Source of the DNA: Tolumonas osonensis
GTDB taxonomy: Bacteria; Pseudomonadota; Gammaproteobacteria; Enterobacterales; Aeromonadaceae
NCBI RefSeq assembly: GCF_014202415.1
Contig: NZ_JACHGR010000007.1
Coordinates: 62,001-126,000, forward strand
DNA length: 64,000 nt
Reading direction: 5' to 3'
A program made the translations under genes and the position numbers. This document shows positions 10,236 to 19,492 of the stretch, one piece after another. The notes beneath the pieces are model-generated. The model ran no database searches. It was not told the origin of the DNA and was given only the letters and a program-made list of their open reading frames with translations. Position 1 is the stretch's first letter; each line of letters begins with the position of its first letter.

Positions 10236-11675
10236 ATGTTAAGAAGAACCAAGATCGTGACCACATTAGGTCCGGCTACTGACCGTGAAGGCGTGCTGGA
10301 AGGGATCCTGCTGGCTGGCGCCAATATGGTGCGTATGAACTTTTCTCACGGTACCGCCGAAGACCATATCGCCCGCGCGAAAGAGATCCGTGCACTGGCG
10401 GCCCGTCTGGGCAAATCTGTGGCCATTCTGGGTGACCTGCAAGGCCCGAAAATCCGTGTGTCTACATTCAAAGACAACAAGATCATGCTGAAAGTCGGTG
10501 ACAAATTCCTGCTGGACGCTGAACTGGGCAAAGGTGAAGGTACTCAGGATCAGGTTGGTATCGACTACAAAAAACTGCCGGAAGACGTAATCCCAGGTGA
10601 CATTCTGTTACTGGACGATGGTCGCGTACAGCTGAAAGTTGAAAGCGTTGAAGGCAGCAAGATTTTCACTACCGTCACTGTGGGCGGCCCGCTGTCAAAC
10701 AACAAAGGGATCAACAAAAAAGGTGGTGGTCTGTCTGCCCCGGCGCTGACCGAAAAAGATAAAGCGGATATCAAAACCGCAGCCCTGATGGGTGTGGATT
10801 ATCTGGCGGTCTCTTTCCCGCGTAACGGCGCAGACCTGAACTACGCGCGTGAACTGGCCCGTGAAGCCGGCTGCAATGCCAAAATCGTGGCTAAAGTAGA
10901 ACGTGCTGAAACGGTTGCTACCGACGAAGCCATGGAAGATATCATCCTGGCCTCTGACGTTGTGATGGTAGCCCGTGGTGACCTGGGTGTTGAAATCGGC
11001 GACTCCGAGCTGATGGGTGTTCAGAAAAAACTGATCCGTACTGCCCGTAAGCTGAACCGTGTTGTTATCACTGCGACCCAGATGATGGAATCGATGATCA
11101 AGGCACCGATGCCAACCCGTGCCGAAGTGATGGACGTCGCGAACGCGGTGCTGGATGGTACTGACGCAGTGATGCTGTCAGCGGAAACCGCAGCAGGTGA
11201 TTTCCCGATTGAAACCGTTACCGCGATGGCTAACGTTTGTCTGGGTGCAGAAAAACATCCTAGCGTGAACGTCTCCAATCACCGCATGACCTACACGTTC
11301 AATTCCGTGGAAGAAACCATTGCGATGAGCACCATGTATGCGGCTAACCACATGCAGGGTGTGAAAGGCATTGTGACCATGACCGAATCAGGTACCACAC
11401 CACTGCTGATGTCTCGTTTGAGCTCTGGTCTGCCTATTTTCGCACTGTCCCGTCACCAGCAGACACTGAACTGGTGTTCTCTGTATCGTGGTGTAACCCC
11501 GGTTTACTTCGATGCGGATGAAACTCAGCCAGTTATCCAGAACTGCCGTGATGCGATTGCCGAACTGAAAACACGCGGCTATCTGAAATCAGGGGATCTG
11601 ATTCTGATGACTTATGGTGATAAAATTGAAAGTATCGGTGGCACCAACACCTGCAAGATGATGATCGTAGAGTAA
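10236..11675 (+). CDS. pykA: pyruvate kinase II
   Basis: Converts phosphoenolpyruvate and ADP to pyruvate and ATP, the last glycolytic step. It is very close to E. coli PykA along its length: [14 protein letters not shown] at the start, [17 protein letters not shown], the catalytic stretch around KVERAE, and the signature [12 protein letters not shown]. The ATG at 10236 has GGAG six bases upstream and gives 479 residues (E. coli 480). The frame is open for four more codons. It follows hexR on the same strand and ends in a strong terminator. Confidence 0.97.
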   Translation: MLRRTKIVTTLGPATDREGVLEGILLAGANMVRMNFSHGTAEDHIARAKEIRALAARLGKSVAILGDLQGPKIRVSTFKDNKIMLKVGDKFLLDAELGKGEGTQDQVGIDYKKLPEDVIPGDILLLDDGRVQLKVESVEGSKIFTTVTVGGPLSNNKGINKKGGGLSAPALTEKDKADIKTAALMGVDYLAVSFPRNGADLNYARELAREAGCNAKIVAKVERAETVATDEAMEDIILASDVVMVARGDLGVEIGDSELMGVQKKLIRTARKLNRVVITATQMMESMIKAPMPTRAEVMDVANAVLDGTDAVMLSAETAAGDFPIETVTAMANVCLGAEKHPSVNVSNHRMTYTFNSVEETIAMSTMYAANHMQGVKGIVTMTESGTTPLLMSRLSSGLPIFALSRHQQTLNWCSLYRGVTPVYFDADETQPVIQNCRDAIAELKTRGYLKSGDLILMTYGDKIESIGGTNTCKMMIVE

Positions 11676-11695
11676 TTACGACAGTCATTATGTTT

Positions 11696-11718
11696 AACGC
11701 CGGCATTTTGCCGGCGTT
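11696..11718 (+). terminator. intrinsic terminator of pykA
   Basis: AACGCCGGC / GCCGGCGTT with an ATTTT loop, followed by ATTATTTC, 20 bases after the pykA stop. It also separates pykA from the convergent small gene at 11732. Confidence 0.9.
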
Positions 11719-11731
11719 ATTATTTCAGAAA

Positions 11732-11953
11732 TTACTCAACAGGCGTTGGTGGCGGCACATCCGGTACATCCGGCTCATCTTCCAGACAACCCGCAACACA
11801 GCTGTCCAGACAATCCCGGTACACCTGTTCCTCTCCACCGCTACCACCGTCGCACTGGTTCACACAATCAGAACCACAGCTATTCGCCTGAGCAGGTAAA
11901 ACACTACCCAGCAGAACAACGCCGGCCAGCCATAACAACAATTTTGCTTTCAT
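11732..11953 (-). CDS. small secreted cysteine-rich protein, unknown function
   Basis: I do not recognise this 73-residue protein. It starts with a signal peptide (MKAKLLLWLAGVVLLGSVLPAQA, cleavage after about residue 23). The mature part of about 50 residues contains two CX3CX3C motifs, CGSDCVNQC and CLDSCVAGC, joined by a Gly/Glu-rich linker, and ends in an acidic Pro/Asp tail. The paired spacing suggests two disulfide-braced helices or a metal site in the periplasm. Start at the ATG at 11953 with AAGGA upstream; a GTG three codons earlier is too close to that site. It lies alone between pykA and the LacI-type regulator. Confidence 0.75.
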   Translation of the reverse strand: MKAKLLLWLAGVVLLGSVLPAQANSCGSDCVNQCDGGSGGEEQVYRDCLDSCVAGCLEDEPDVPDVPPPTPVE

Positions 11954-12013
11954 AAAGTACACGTCCTTATATACAGAGGGCTGCCACCTGAACAGCCTGA
12001 TATTGGCATCGTA

Positions 12014-13030
12014 TTATAATACTTTTTTGACCACTCTCACTGAGCTGTTGCGTAAAACCAGACGGGGCGACAGAATCAAATGATGAGTATCTCTTTCTGC
12101 CGCATGTTGTCCGGTTAACCGCATCATTTCCTGAAAACCCAGACGGCCAATCTCTCTGATCGGCTGCGCTACGCTGCTGATATTCATGACCTGCGCAATC
12201 AGTGTGTTATCGAATCCCACCACCAGCACATCTTCCGGTACCCGATGCCCTCGTGACTGTAAAACTTCGATCACCAGTTGTGCTGAATAATCGTTAAACA
12301 CGAAAATGGCGGAGAAAGGCAGCGCCGCATGCTGATCCAGATAAGCATTCAACTGGACAGATAATTCCGGGATTGAGGTATCCGTGGTATCAATAATGCG
12401 CTCGGCAGGTAATGGGATCCGCAAATCCGCCAGTTTATTCCGGAATCCGGTAAATTTTTGTTCACCTTCATCCGCTGGCCCCAGATACCCGATCCGGGTG
12501 TGCCCCATACTGACCAGATGCTCAGCCACCTGGGCACCGCCTTCGGCGTGATCAACCGCCACACTGGTCAATTCCGCATGCAACTGGGTCAGAGAAACTA
12601 CGGGAAAAGGCTGTTGATTCAGTGTTGCGATATATTCCGGTTTATTCGAACTCGGGACAATAAACAGGCCATCGATCTTTTGTTGTTTGCAGATATTGAG
12701 CAGACCCAGCTCACGTTGCGCATCGCCGCGGGAGTTATATACCAGCAGTGAACGGCCGAGGTATTGCACTTCCTGCTCGACGATATCCAGCAGTTCGGCG
12801 AAATAAGGATTCGACAAGGTAGGCAGGATGATGGCAAAGATACCCTGTGGCTTGCTGACAACCTGACGACGCTTCAGTGGCTGTTGCACGTAAACATACC
12901 CCAGCTCTTTGACTATTGCCCGGACCCGTTCTGCCGTTTCTTCCGACACCTTGCCCTTGTTATTCAGAACCCGGGAAATGGTCGCGATAGATACACCCGC
13001 CAGCTCCGCAACATCTCTTATCGTCGTCAT
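12014..13030 (-). CDS. LacI-family transcriptional regulator of the sucrose cluster
   Basis: Probable repressor of the adjacent sucrose genes. The canonical LacI start MTTIRDVAELAGVSIATISR (helix-turn-helix, residues 1-20, then RVLNNKGKVSEETAERV) is used to set the start at 13030; codons upstream to 13087 are not conserved in type. Residues about 60-338 are the periplasmic-binding-protein-like effector domain (VDHAEGGAQVAEHLVSMGH, GFDNTLIAQ). It is the last gene of the minus-strand cluster, 97 bases after the ATPase gene, with a pair of operator-like repeats in that gap, so it may have its own autoregulated promoter. The effector is probably sucrose or fructose, inferred from neighbours. Confidence 0.88.
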   Translation of the reverse strand: MTTIRDVAELAGVSIATISRVLNNKGKVSEETAERVRAIVKELGYVYVQQPLKRRQVVSKPQGIFAIILPTLSNPYFAELLDIVEQEVQYLGRSLLVYNSRGDAQRELGLLNICKQQKIDGLFIVPSSNKPEYIATLNQQPFPVVSLTQLHAELTSVAVDHAEGGAQVAEHLVSMGHTRIGYLGPADEGEQKFTGFRNKLADLRIPLPAERIIDTTDTSIPELSVQLNAYLDQHAALPFSAIFVFNDYSAQLVIEVLQSRGHRVPEDVLVVGFDNTLIAQVMNISSVAQPIREIGRLGFQEMMRLTGQHAAERDTHHLILSPRLVLRNSSVRVVKKVL

Positions 13031-13059
13031 AATTCTGTACCACTGCCATTTTTCCGAAT

Positions 13060-13120
13060 AGTACGTAATATGCCAAACCGACGTCACTTGTTTCTTCGTT
13101 TTATCAGCATATTACGTACT
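13060..13120. promoter_or_regulatory. paired operator-like inverted repeats upstream of the LacI-type regulator
   Basis: AGTACGTAATATGC (13060-13073) and its exact reverse complement GCATATTACGTACT (13107-13120) flank 33 bases. Each arm contains a near-palindrome centred on CG (TAGTACGTAATA and TATTACGTACTG), as is usual for LacI-type operators. The two centres are 51 bases apart, close to five helical turns, which would suit repressor looping. A weaker relative, ACAACGTAGTGC, occurs at 18986-18997 before the binding-protein gene. Confidence 0.6.
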
Positions 13121-13126
13121 GCGGGA

Positions 13127-14254
13127 TCACATTGTTGCCAGCATTTTCTCTACCTGAGGCGATTTTTTCTGTTGTAATAAACTTACACCTGTCTGGGTAT
13201 CAAACAGATGTACATGCTCCAGCTGGAAGCTGACCGGCATGGTTTTGCCGCGTGGAATAATGTGTCCACCATCAGTCACGACCACAACCTGATCTTCCCC
13301 GGCATACTGGGTATAGGCAAAAGTGGTTCCACCCAGCGCTTCAACCACATCGACTTTCAGTGAAATGCCGACATCCCCACCGGTTCCGACCTGCAAATGT
13401 TCAGGACGGATACCCAGTAACAACACATCACCGGCAGAGACCGGACGATCAGTCTGCAGGCAAAACTCTTCGCCGCCGGATAGTTTCAGCCATGCTTTAT
13501 CTGCTTCGGCCTTCAGCACTTCCGCATTCAGGAAGTTCATGCGCGGGGAACCGATAAAACCGGCTACAAACTGGTTTTGCGGATTATGGTACAGCTCCAG
13601 CGGTGCACCCACCTGTTCGACACGGCCATCGCGCAATACCACGATTTTATCCGCCATGGTCATCGCTTCGACCTGATCGTGCGTCACATACACCATGGTG
13701 TTTCCCAGCTGTTCATGCAGTTTGGAGATCTCTACCCGCATCTGTACCCGCAGCTCCGCATCAAGATTCGACAATGGTTCATCAAACAGAAAGACCTTCG
13801 GGTTGCGCACGATGGTGCGTCCGATGGCGACACGCTGACGCTGACCACCGGAGAGCTGCTTCGGCAGACGATCCAGCAGATGATCCAGTTTCAGAATGCG
13901 GGACGCCTCGCCCACGCGCTGTTCAATTTCGGCTTTGCTTTTCTTCGCCAGCCGCAACCCGAAGCTCATGTTCTCCCGCACCGTCATGTGCGGGTAAAGC
14001 GCGTAGGACTGGAACACCATGGCGATACCACGATCAGACGGAGAGACATCATTGACCTTCTGGCTATCGATCACCACCTCGCCGTCCGAAATGGTTTCCA
14101 GTCCGGCGATCATGCGCAGCAGCGTGGATTTACCGCAACCGGACGGACCCACGAACACCACAAATTCGCCATGCTTGATATCCAGATCGACGCCATGAAT
14201 GGTTTGTACTTCACCAAAACGTTTGATCACTTTATTCAGTTTTAAATCAGCCAT
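13127..14254 (-). CDS. sugar ABC transporter ATP-binding protein (MsmK/UgpC family)
   Basis: ATPase of the sucrose importer, 375 residues, cytoplasmic face of the inner membrane. Walker A GPSGCGKST at 36-44, Q-loop near FQSYALYP, signature LSGGQ at 134-138, Walker B VFLFDEP at 154-160, and a C-terminal TOBE/regulatory domain typical of MalK-type proteins. AAGGA lies eight bases before the ATG at 14254. It follows the hydrolase gene by 11 bases, so it is part of the same transcript. Confidence 0.93.
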   Translation of the reverse strand: MADLKLNKVIKRFGEVQTIHGVDLDIKHGEFVVFVGPSGCGKSTLLRMIAGLETISDGEVVIDSQKVNDVSPSDRGIAMVFQSYALYPHMTVRENMSFGLRLAKKSKAEIEQRVGEASRILKLDHLLDRLPKQLSGGQRQRVAIGRTIVRNPKVFLFDEPLSNLDAELRVQMRVEISKLHEQLGNTMVYVTHDQVEAMTMADKIVVLRDGRVEQVGAPLELYHNPQNQFVAGFIGSPRMNFLNAEVLKAEADKAWLKLSGGEEFCLQTDRPVSAGDVLLLGIRPEHLQVGTGGDVGISLKVDVVEALGGTTFAYTQYAGEDQVVVVTDGGHIIPRGKTMPVSFQLEHVHLFDTQTGVSLLQQKKSPQVEKMLATM

Positions 14255-14265
14255 TTCTGAGGTCC

Positions 14266-15720
14266 TTACGCGGTCACTTTAGCCAGATCGTGTCTGTGCA
14301 GGTCACGGATAATTGCTTCACCGGAAACTAATGCGGCGCTGCATTGCTGTGCGGGTCCCTCTTTGGGGAACACGAGGTTGGTAATGGCATAACGCCCGCC
14401 ATCCAGCAGTAATTCCGCCGAAGAACGATCCAGCACTAAATCGGCGTTGATGCAGCGGTTGTGTCCTAGTGCCACCGTGAAATCGTGCGGGAAATGTTCA
14501 TCAAACTCCGTCACGCCGATTTGCCCGTGACGCTGACAGCGCAGCGTCAGTTGCCCTTTGTGTACCGCAAAGGTAAACCGCAGCTCACTGAACGGTTGCA
14601 ACACCAGCGAACTGTTGTCTTTCAGCTCCAGTGAGAACTGCAGACGCTGGGCCTGCGACCAGTCAAAATCAAATACCGCGCCCGGGGTTGTCTGGGTTTT
14701 ATCTGCAGCAGAGACCGGGTTCTGGTACAATCCTTCCAGCTCACGGATAAACGCATGACACAGCCGCAGCCCGTCCGGCGTGGCTTTCAGGGTCAGCTCC
14801 TGCGGCATGGTCATTGAAGAACGCCAGCTTTGGGTCGGTACCTGATTGGCGTAAAGCCAGTTGCTCATCCAGCTGATTTCGACACGGCGGCCATCGGCAG
14901 CCGGCATATCAGACCAGGTCTGGGTGGCGTAGAAATCACGGCCATAGTCCAGCCAGAGTACGGTCTCGGGCGTGTTTTCATCGATGAAACGCTCCCCATC
15001 AAACTGACCGACAAAATACTGTGTGCCGGAACCCCTTGCATAAGCACCGCGCTGCACACCGATAACCAGCACCCAGCGGGTTTCCTTGCTGCCCGCAATG
15101 CCGATTTCGAACAGATCCGGACATTCCCACGCCCGCTCATCATGTGCGCCACGATCTTCACCAAAGAAAGAACTGAACTGCCAGTTTTTCGCATCCGTGG
15201 AACGGTAAATCGCGATTTGCTGACCAGCGGTTGCCAGCATGATCCAGGCCTGGGTTTGCTCGTGCCAGAACACTTTAGGGTCACGGAAATCCTCAATCCC
15301 CGGATTGGCAATCACCGGATTCCCCGCGTATTTGGTCCAGTGACGGCCATTGTCGCTGCTGTAAGCCAGCCCCTGACTCTGATTAAACGGGACGTTATCA
15401 GCCGTAATGGTGTAATAAGCCAGCAAACCGTCCTGACCGTCAAACAACCCGGATTTATCGCCTTTATCGACCAGGGCCGTACCGGAGAAACAGACGCCTT
15501 TCGCATCGGGTGCCAGTGCAATCGGCAGATGTGTCCACGAGAGCAGATCCCGGCTGACCGCATGCCCCCAGTGCATCGGCCCCCACACGCTGTCATGCGG
15601 ATGGTATTGATAGCACAGGTGGTATTCACCATCTTTATACACCAGACCGTTCGGGTCATTCAGCCAGCCATACGGCGGAGTAAAATGGACCAGTGGGCGA
15701 TAAAATTTTTCTGCTGACAT
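14266..15720 (-). CDS. scrB: sucrose hydrolase / sucrose-6-phosphate hydrolase, GH32
   Basis: Cytoplasmic glycoside hydrolase family 32 enzyme, 484 residues. The three family motifs are intact: WLNDPNG (nucleophile Asp22), FRDP (about 145-148) and WECPD (acid/base Glu199). A C-terminal beta-sandwich follows from about residue 340. No signal peptide. Because uptake here is by ABC transporter, the natural substrate is probably free sucrose or short fructosides rather than sucrose 6-phosphate, so the scrB name marks the family and not the substrate. CAGGAG precedes the ATG at 15720. It lies between the permease and ATPase genes. Confidence 0.92.
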   Translation of the reverse strand: MSAEKFYRPLVHFTPPYGWLNDPNGLVYKDGEYHLCYQYHPHDSVWGPMHWGHAVSRDLLSWTHLPIALAPDAKGVCFSGTALVDKGDKSGLFDGQDGLLAYYTITADNVPFNQSQGLAYSSDNGRHWTKYAGNPVIANPGIEDFRDPKVFWHEQTQAWIMLATAGQQIAIYRSTDAKNWQFSSFFGEDRGAHDERAWECPDLFEIGIAGSKETRWVLVIGVQRGAYARGSGTQYFVGQFDGERFIDENTPETVLWLDYGRDFYATQTWSDMPAADGRRVEISWMSNWLYANQVPTQSWRSSMTMPQELTLKATPDGLRLCHAFIRELEGLYQNPVSAADKTQTTPGAVFDFDWSQAQRLQFSLELKDNSSLVLQPFSELRFTFAVHKGQLTLRCQRHGQIGVTEFDEHFPHDFTVALGHNRCINADLVLDRSSAELLLDGGRYAITNLVFPKEGPAQQCSAALVSGEAIIRDLHRHDLAKVTA

Positions 15721-15739
15721 AACAACTCCTGATAAAGAC

Positions 15740-16651
15740 TTAACCTTTCACCGCACTGCCAGTAATACTCTGGACGAAATGCCGCTGAATAAATAAGAAG
15801 AAGATAATGACCGGGATCGCCATCGAGACCGCGAACGCCATGATGTTGCCCCAGTAGGCCTGATTACTGCCGAAGTAGGCAGACATCGCCACCGACAGCG
15901 GACGGTATTCCGGACCGCGGGTGACCATGACCGGCCACAGGTAGCTGTTCCAGAACTCCAGGAACTGCAGAATGGCTACGGTCGCAATCACCGGCTTGGA
16001 GATCGGCAGACCGATATAGAGATAGGTTTTGAACAGACTGACCCCATCCACTTTGGCGGCATCGATCAGATCTTTTGGGATCTTGGTGAAGAACTGATAG
16101 AACAGGAACAGCGACATCGCATTGCCGATAAACGGCAGGATCTGCACTTCATAACTGTCGATGATACCCATCTTGCTCACCATCAGCAGTTGCGGCAGCG
16201 CCAGACTTTCCCCCGGAATCGCCAGTAATGCGACCACCGCGCCAATTACGATTTTACGGTACCGCCCTTCTCCCCAGGCCAATGCAAAAGCGGCCGAGGA
16301 GTTCACGATGATCGACAGAAACACCGTCGTAAACACAATAAACAGCGTATTAAACAGATAGCGGGCAAACGGCTGGTTCGGATCGCCCCAGATCTCGCGG
16401 TAATTTTCCAGAGACAGCACGTGCGGAATGAACGCCTTGATGGTGCCCATGGAGATCATGATCTGTTCTTCATCGGGATTAAGACTGATCGTCACCATCA
16501 TCATCAGCGGCGCCAGCACACACACCGAGAGCAGTAACGCACACCATACGCGGATATTTTTCAGACCAGCCAGTAAGCGCATCACCGGTACACCTTTACT
16601 CTCAGCAACAGCATCAATCGCAGGCATTAACTGCACAGAATCAGATTTCAT
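15740..16651 (-). CDS. sugar ABC transporter permease (MalG type)
   Basis: Inner-membrane permease of the sucrose importer, 303 residues with six predicted helices after a cytoplasmic N-terminal extension of about 30 residues. The EAA-type loop that contacts the ATPase is at LIDAAKVDGVSLFKTYLYIG. The C-terminal QRHFVQSITGSAVKG is typical of MalG/AraQ permeases. The start at 16651 has GGAGG six bases before it. Eight bases separate it from the upstream permease gene. Confidence 0.92.
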   Translation of the reverse strand: MKSDSVQLMPAIDAVAESKGVPVMRLLAGLKNIRVWCALLLSVCVLAPLMMMVTISLNPDEEQIMISMGTIKAFIPHVLSLENYREIWGDPNQPFARYLFNTLFIVFTTVFLSIIVNSSAAFALAWGEGRYRKIVIGAVVALLAIPGESLALPQLLMVSKMGIIDSYEVQILPFIGNAMSLFLFYQFFTKIPKDLIDAAKVDGVSLFKTYLYIGLPISKPVIATVAILQFLEFWNSYLWPVMVTRGPEYRPLSVAMSAYFGSNQAYWGNIMAFAVSMAIPVIIFFLFIQRHFVQSITGSAVKG

Positions 16652-16659
16652 GTGGCCTC

Positions 16660-17535
16660 CTATTCATTTTTCATCAGGATGCGTTGCAACAGCGCAATCG
16701 CAGTGACAGTGAAGAAGAACGCGACGGAAACCGCCGAGGCATAACCGATTTTTTGCGCCACAAATCCGTTTTCATACATGTAATGAATGATGGTGTTGGT
16801 TGCGCCGTTCGGACCGCCGTGCGTCAGAATATTGACCTGGGTAAACAGTTTCAGCGCCCCGATGGTGGTCACGATGATGACGAAAATGTTGGTATTGCGC
16901 AGACACGGTAAGGTCACATGCAGGAAACGCTGGAACGGTGTCGCCCCGTCAAGTTCTGCCGCTTCATACAAATCTTTCGGGATCTCCTGCAGGCCCGCCA
17001 GATAGATCAACATCTGGAATGGAAAGGTAGCCCAGGCAGACAGCAGCACAATCGCCGGCATCGCCATATCCACATTACCCAGCCAGTCGATGTACTGCGA
17101 AGTCGAGAGCAGCGACTGATAGATATGGTTAAACAATCCGTCCGGTATTTTGTAAAGCACCGCCCAGATCGCCACAATAACGGTGATCGGTGTTAATAAT
17201 GGTAATAACGCGATACTGCGGAACAGGGTACGCAGCGGCAGCTTGCTGTTCAGCAGCAACGCTGAACCCAGTGAAATGGCCAGTTGGAACGGAGTGACCA
17301 GCAACGCAAAATAAAAGGTGTTTTTCACTGCCTGCCAGAAAGCTGGGTCAGTAAAAAGACGTTCATAATTCCGCCAGCCGACCCATGCGGTGGCGATCGG
17401 ACGGGCGATCAGTTTTTCATTGGTAAAGGATAAATATCCTGACATGACGAACGGCACGACCACGAAGACTGTCAGCAACAGCATGGCGGGCATCAGCATG
17501 GTCAGTTCTGGCATCAGGTTTTTCAACCGGCGCAT
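16660..17535 (-). CDS. sugar ABC transporter permease (MalF/UgpA type)
   Basis: Second inner-membrane permease of the sucrose importer, 291 residues and six helices. The EAA loop LYEAAELDGATPFQRFLHVTLP is present. I chose the ATG at 17535 because GGAG lies five bases upstream; a GTG two codons earlier overlaps that site. It follows the binding-protein gene by 68 bases and is followed closely by the MalG-type permease, giving the standard E-F-G order with the hydrolase and ATPase after it. Confidence 0.92.
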   Translation of the reverse strand: MRRLKNLMPELTMLMPAMLLLTVFVVVPFVMSGYLSFTNEKLIARPIATAWVGWRNYERLFTDPAFWQAVKNTFYFALLVTPFQLAISLGSALLLNSKLPLRTLFRSIALLPLLTPITVIVAIWAVLYKIPDGLFNHIYQSLLSTSQYIDWLGNVDMAMPAIVLLSAWATFPFQMLIYLAGLQEIPKDLYEAAELDGATPFQRFLHVTLPCLRNTNIFVIIVTTIGALKLFTQVNILTHGGPNGATNTIIHYMYENGFVAQKIGYASAVSVAFFFTVTAIALLQRILMKNE

Positions 17536-17603
17536 AATCACTCCTGCAGTAACCAGATTAAGCGAAAGGGATGCGCGCCTGCCGGAGCAAACGCGCCTTT
17601 GAC

Positions 17604-18869
17604 TTACTTGTCGAACGGTGGATAACCGCTGTTATCTTCGATGTCTTCATCGATAGCGCGGGCGGCCTGCTGCAGTTCGGTTTTAACATCCGCACCTTGC
17701 AGAATATGCTGCACGGCTTTGCCGAATGAGCTGGATATGACCGGATAGGCCGGGTGAACCGGACGCACGACCGCAGCGCTTTGTGCCTGTTCGACAAACA
17801 GCGCGCCTTCACCACCCGGACGGTAGATTTCAGACAGTGCGACAGCCGATTTACGTGCCGGGATATAGCCGGTGATGTCGGCATATTTGGCGACCTGTTC
17901 GGTGGATAAGGCAAAGTTCAGGAACTTCGCCACTTCCGCCGTGTTTTTGGTTTTCGCCGGTACTGCCCAGCCCCAGCCACCGTTAGGAGACACGGATTTG
18001 CCAGCCAGTTTTGGCGCCGGAATCAGCACCAGATCATCACCCAGACCGGTTTTGTGCGCGCGCCACATCCAGTTGCCAACCCACACCATCGCGGCAGTCT
18101 TGTCACCATAGAAACGGTTATCCCCGGCAGTGGCCGGTACAATCCAGCCCTTTTTCGACCAGGTCTGCAGTTCAGCCAGCGCATCGATTGCCGGTTGAGA
18201 ATCCACTGTTCCTTCGGCTTTCCAGTTCTGGCGATCAATCAGATCGGCGCCACGGGACTGAATGAAAGGAGCAAAACCATAGGTGTACCATTCACCGTCA
18301 TAGTTCAGCTTCATGTCGAGTGGCCACTGCACACCTTTGACTTTGGCCAGTTTATCCAGCGCGTCGGTGAACTCTTTATCATCCCACGCATCCTTCATAC
18401 CGGAAGGAATACGCACCCCTGCTTCTTTCAGATATTTCTTGTTACCCCACAACAGCACAGAGGAGTCGTAAGGGCTGACCATGTAGATCTTTTGATCCGG
18501 ACCATAAATGCCCTGCTCTTTCACCGATGGCAGCAGGTCCTCCACGATCTCTTTATCCAACAGGGTATCCATCGGTTGCAGCATGTTGGTCCAGACGTAG
18601 TTCGCCATATTCGGACCATCCACCATGATCACGTCCGGTAATTCACCGGAAAGTGCGGCCGCCTGGATCGCATTGTTGTAGCCGGGGATCGGCACAACAT
18701 CGACGGTGATGTTCTGATCTTTGTATTTCGCGTTGAAGTTTTCTTCCAGTTGCTGGAAAAAAGGTTTTTCAGAATCACCATCAATAACCCATGCTTTCAG
18801 TTCCAGCGCATGACTTGCCTGAGTGACAAACGCACTGGCAACACATAATCCAAGTAAGGATTTTTTCAT
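17604..18869 (-). CDS. sugar ABC transporter periplasmic binding protein
   Basis: Solute-binding protein of family 1, 421 residues. Sec signal peptide at residues 1-21 (MKKSLLGLCVASAFVTQASHA). The mature part begins LELKAWVIDGDSEKPF and carries the usual family segments, for example GGWGWAVPAKTKNTAEVAKF. It should capture sucrose or a related fructoside in the periplasm and deliver it to the two permeases. First gene of the minus-strand cluster, with GGAAGG before the ATG. It reads away from fructokinase across a 620-base regulatory gap. Confidence 0.92.
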   Translation of the reverse strand: MKKSLLGLCVASAFVTQASHALELKAWVIDGDSEKPFFQQLEENFNAKYKDQNITVDVVPIPGYNNAIQAAALSGELPDVIMVDGPNMANYVWTNMLQPMDTLLDKEIVEDLLPSVKEQGIYGPDQKIYMVSPYDSSVLLWGNKKYLKEAGVRIPSGMKDAWDDKEFTDALDKLAKVKGVQWPLDMKLNYDGEWYTYGFAPFIQSRGADLIDRQNWKAEGTVDSQPAIDALAELQTWSKKGWIVPATAGDNRFYGDKTAAMVWVGNWMWRAHKTGLGDDLVLIPAPKLAGKSVSPNGGWGWAVPAKTKNTAEVAKFLNFALSTEQVAKYADITGYIPARKSAVALSEIYRPGGEGALFVEQAQSAAVVRPVHPAYPVISSSFGKAVQHILQGADVKTELQQAARAIDEDIEDNSGYPPFDK

Positions 18870-19095
18870 GTTCTTTCCTTCCCTTTGCTGACAATAATCC
18901 GGTCACGTCGGGTGACCACAAAACAGAGTATCAATGGGGATCGTTTACCATCTCACCAGTAAAACAACACTCAGACTGCAATGTAACAACGTAGTGCTCA
19001 TTGAGATGGCGGCAATATACGGGGGAAGAACAATAAAAATAACGATCAAAATCACACTAAATGGTTAACAAAACTCTATTTGCGAAGGAAAACAA

Positions 19096-19120
19096 GGGTA
19101 ACACTCAAAATTTGTTACCC
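19096..19120. promoter_or_regulatory. inverted repeat in the sucrose regulatory region
   Basis: GGGTAACA (19096-19103) and TGTTACCC (19113-19120), exact eight-base arms with a nine-base spacer. The half site GTAACA is shared with the repeat at 19400, so both may bind the same protein. Confidence 0.4.
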
Positions 19121-19399
19121 CAAAGCAGCCCTCGCATCACGATAAAAACCTGACAATCCTCACTTGAATCCAACATAGTGATAAGTGCAATGCGCTCATC
19201 ATGATTTACACCCCTCCACCCCTTGGAGACATTCGGGTTCTGAAGGCAGAAGACGTCTGACATCAAGGCACATGCAAAGCGCATTACATGGGTAAAAATT
19301 TGCGGACTGCTGCAGAAATCAAAGTTGTTCCGTGAATTCGTTATTGTTTCTCTGCTGTTCTGGCTTATATTTCCTGCATTAAAATTTTCCCGGAATACA

Positions 19400-19423
19400 C
19401 ATGTAACAAAACAGTGTTACATG
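19400..19423 (+). promoter_or_regulatory. inverted repeat upstream of fructokinase, operator or attenuator hairpin
   Basis: CATGTAACA (19400-19408) and TGTTACATG (19415-19423) with a six-base loop, followed by ATTTTTTAC. The T-run makes a weak terminator-like hairpin possible on the plus strand, about 70 bases before scrK. It shares the GTAACA half site with 19096-19120. Confidence 0.4.
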
Positions 19424-19492
19424 ATTTTTTACGATGCCTTCAGTGCCCGGAAAGCCTGAACCCGGTATCAATAACAGATGGAGTGAATTGAG

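Larger units (their letters stand above)
18870..19492. other. 620-base divergent regulatory region of the sucrose cluster
   Basis: No ORF worth calling. It carries GGTCAC/GTGACC repeats (18901-18906 and 18912-18917) in the leader of the binding-protein gene, an ACAACGTAGTGC element (18986-18997) similar to the operators near the LacI-type gene, a weak CRP-like sequence on the minus strand around 19040-19058 (TGTGATTTTGATCG), and two inverted repeats listed separately. The length suggests promoters for both directions under several regulators. Confidence 0.5.

Noticed and set aside
13060-13120. Inverted repeat as a transcription terminator of the ATPase gene
   Set aside because: The 33-base loop is long and no T-run follows on the minus strand. 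An operator pair is the better reading.
14830-15717. 295-codon plus-strand frame opposite the GH32 gene
   Set aside because: Shadow of the hydrolase, which has complete catalytic motifs.
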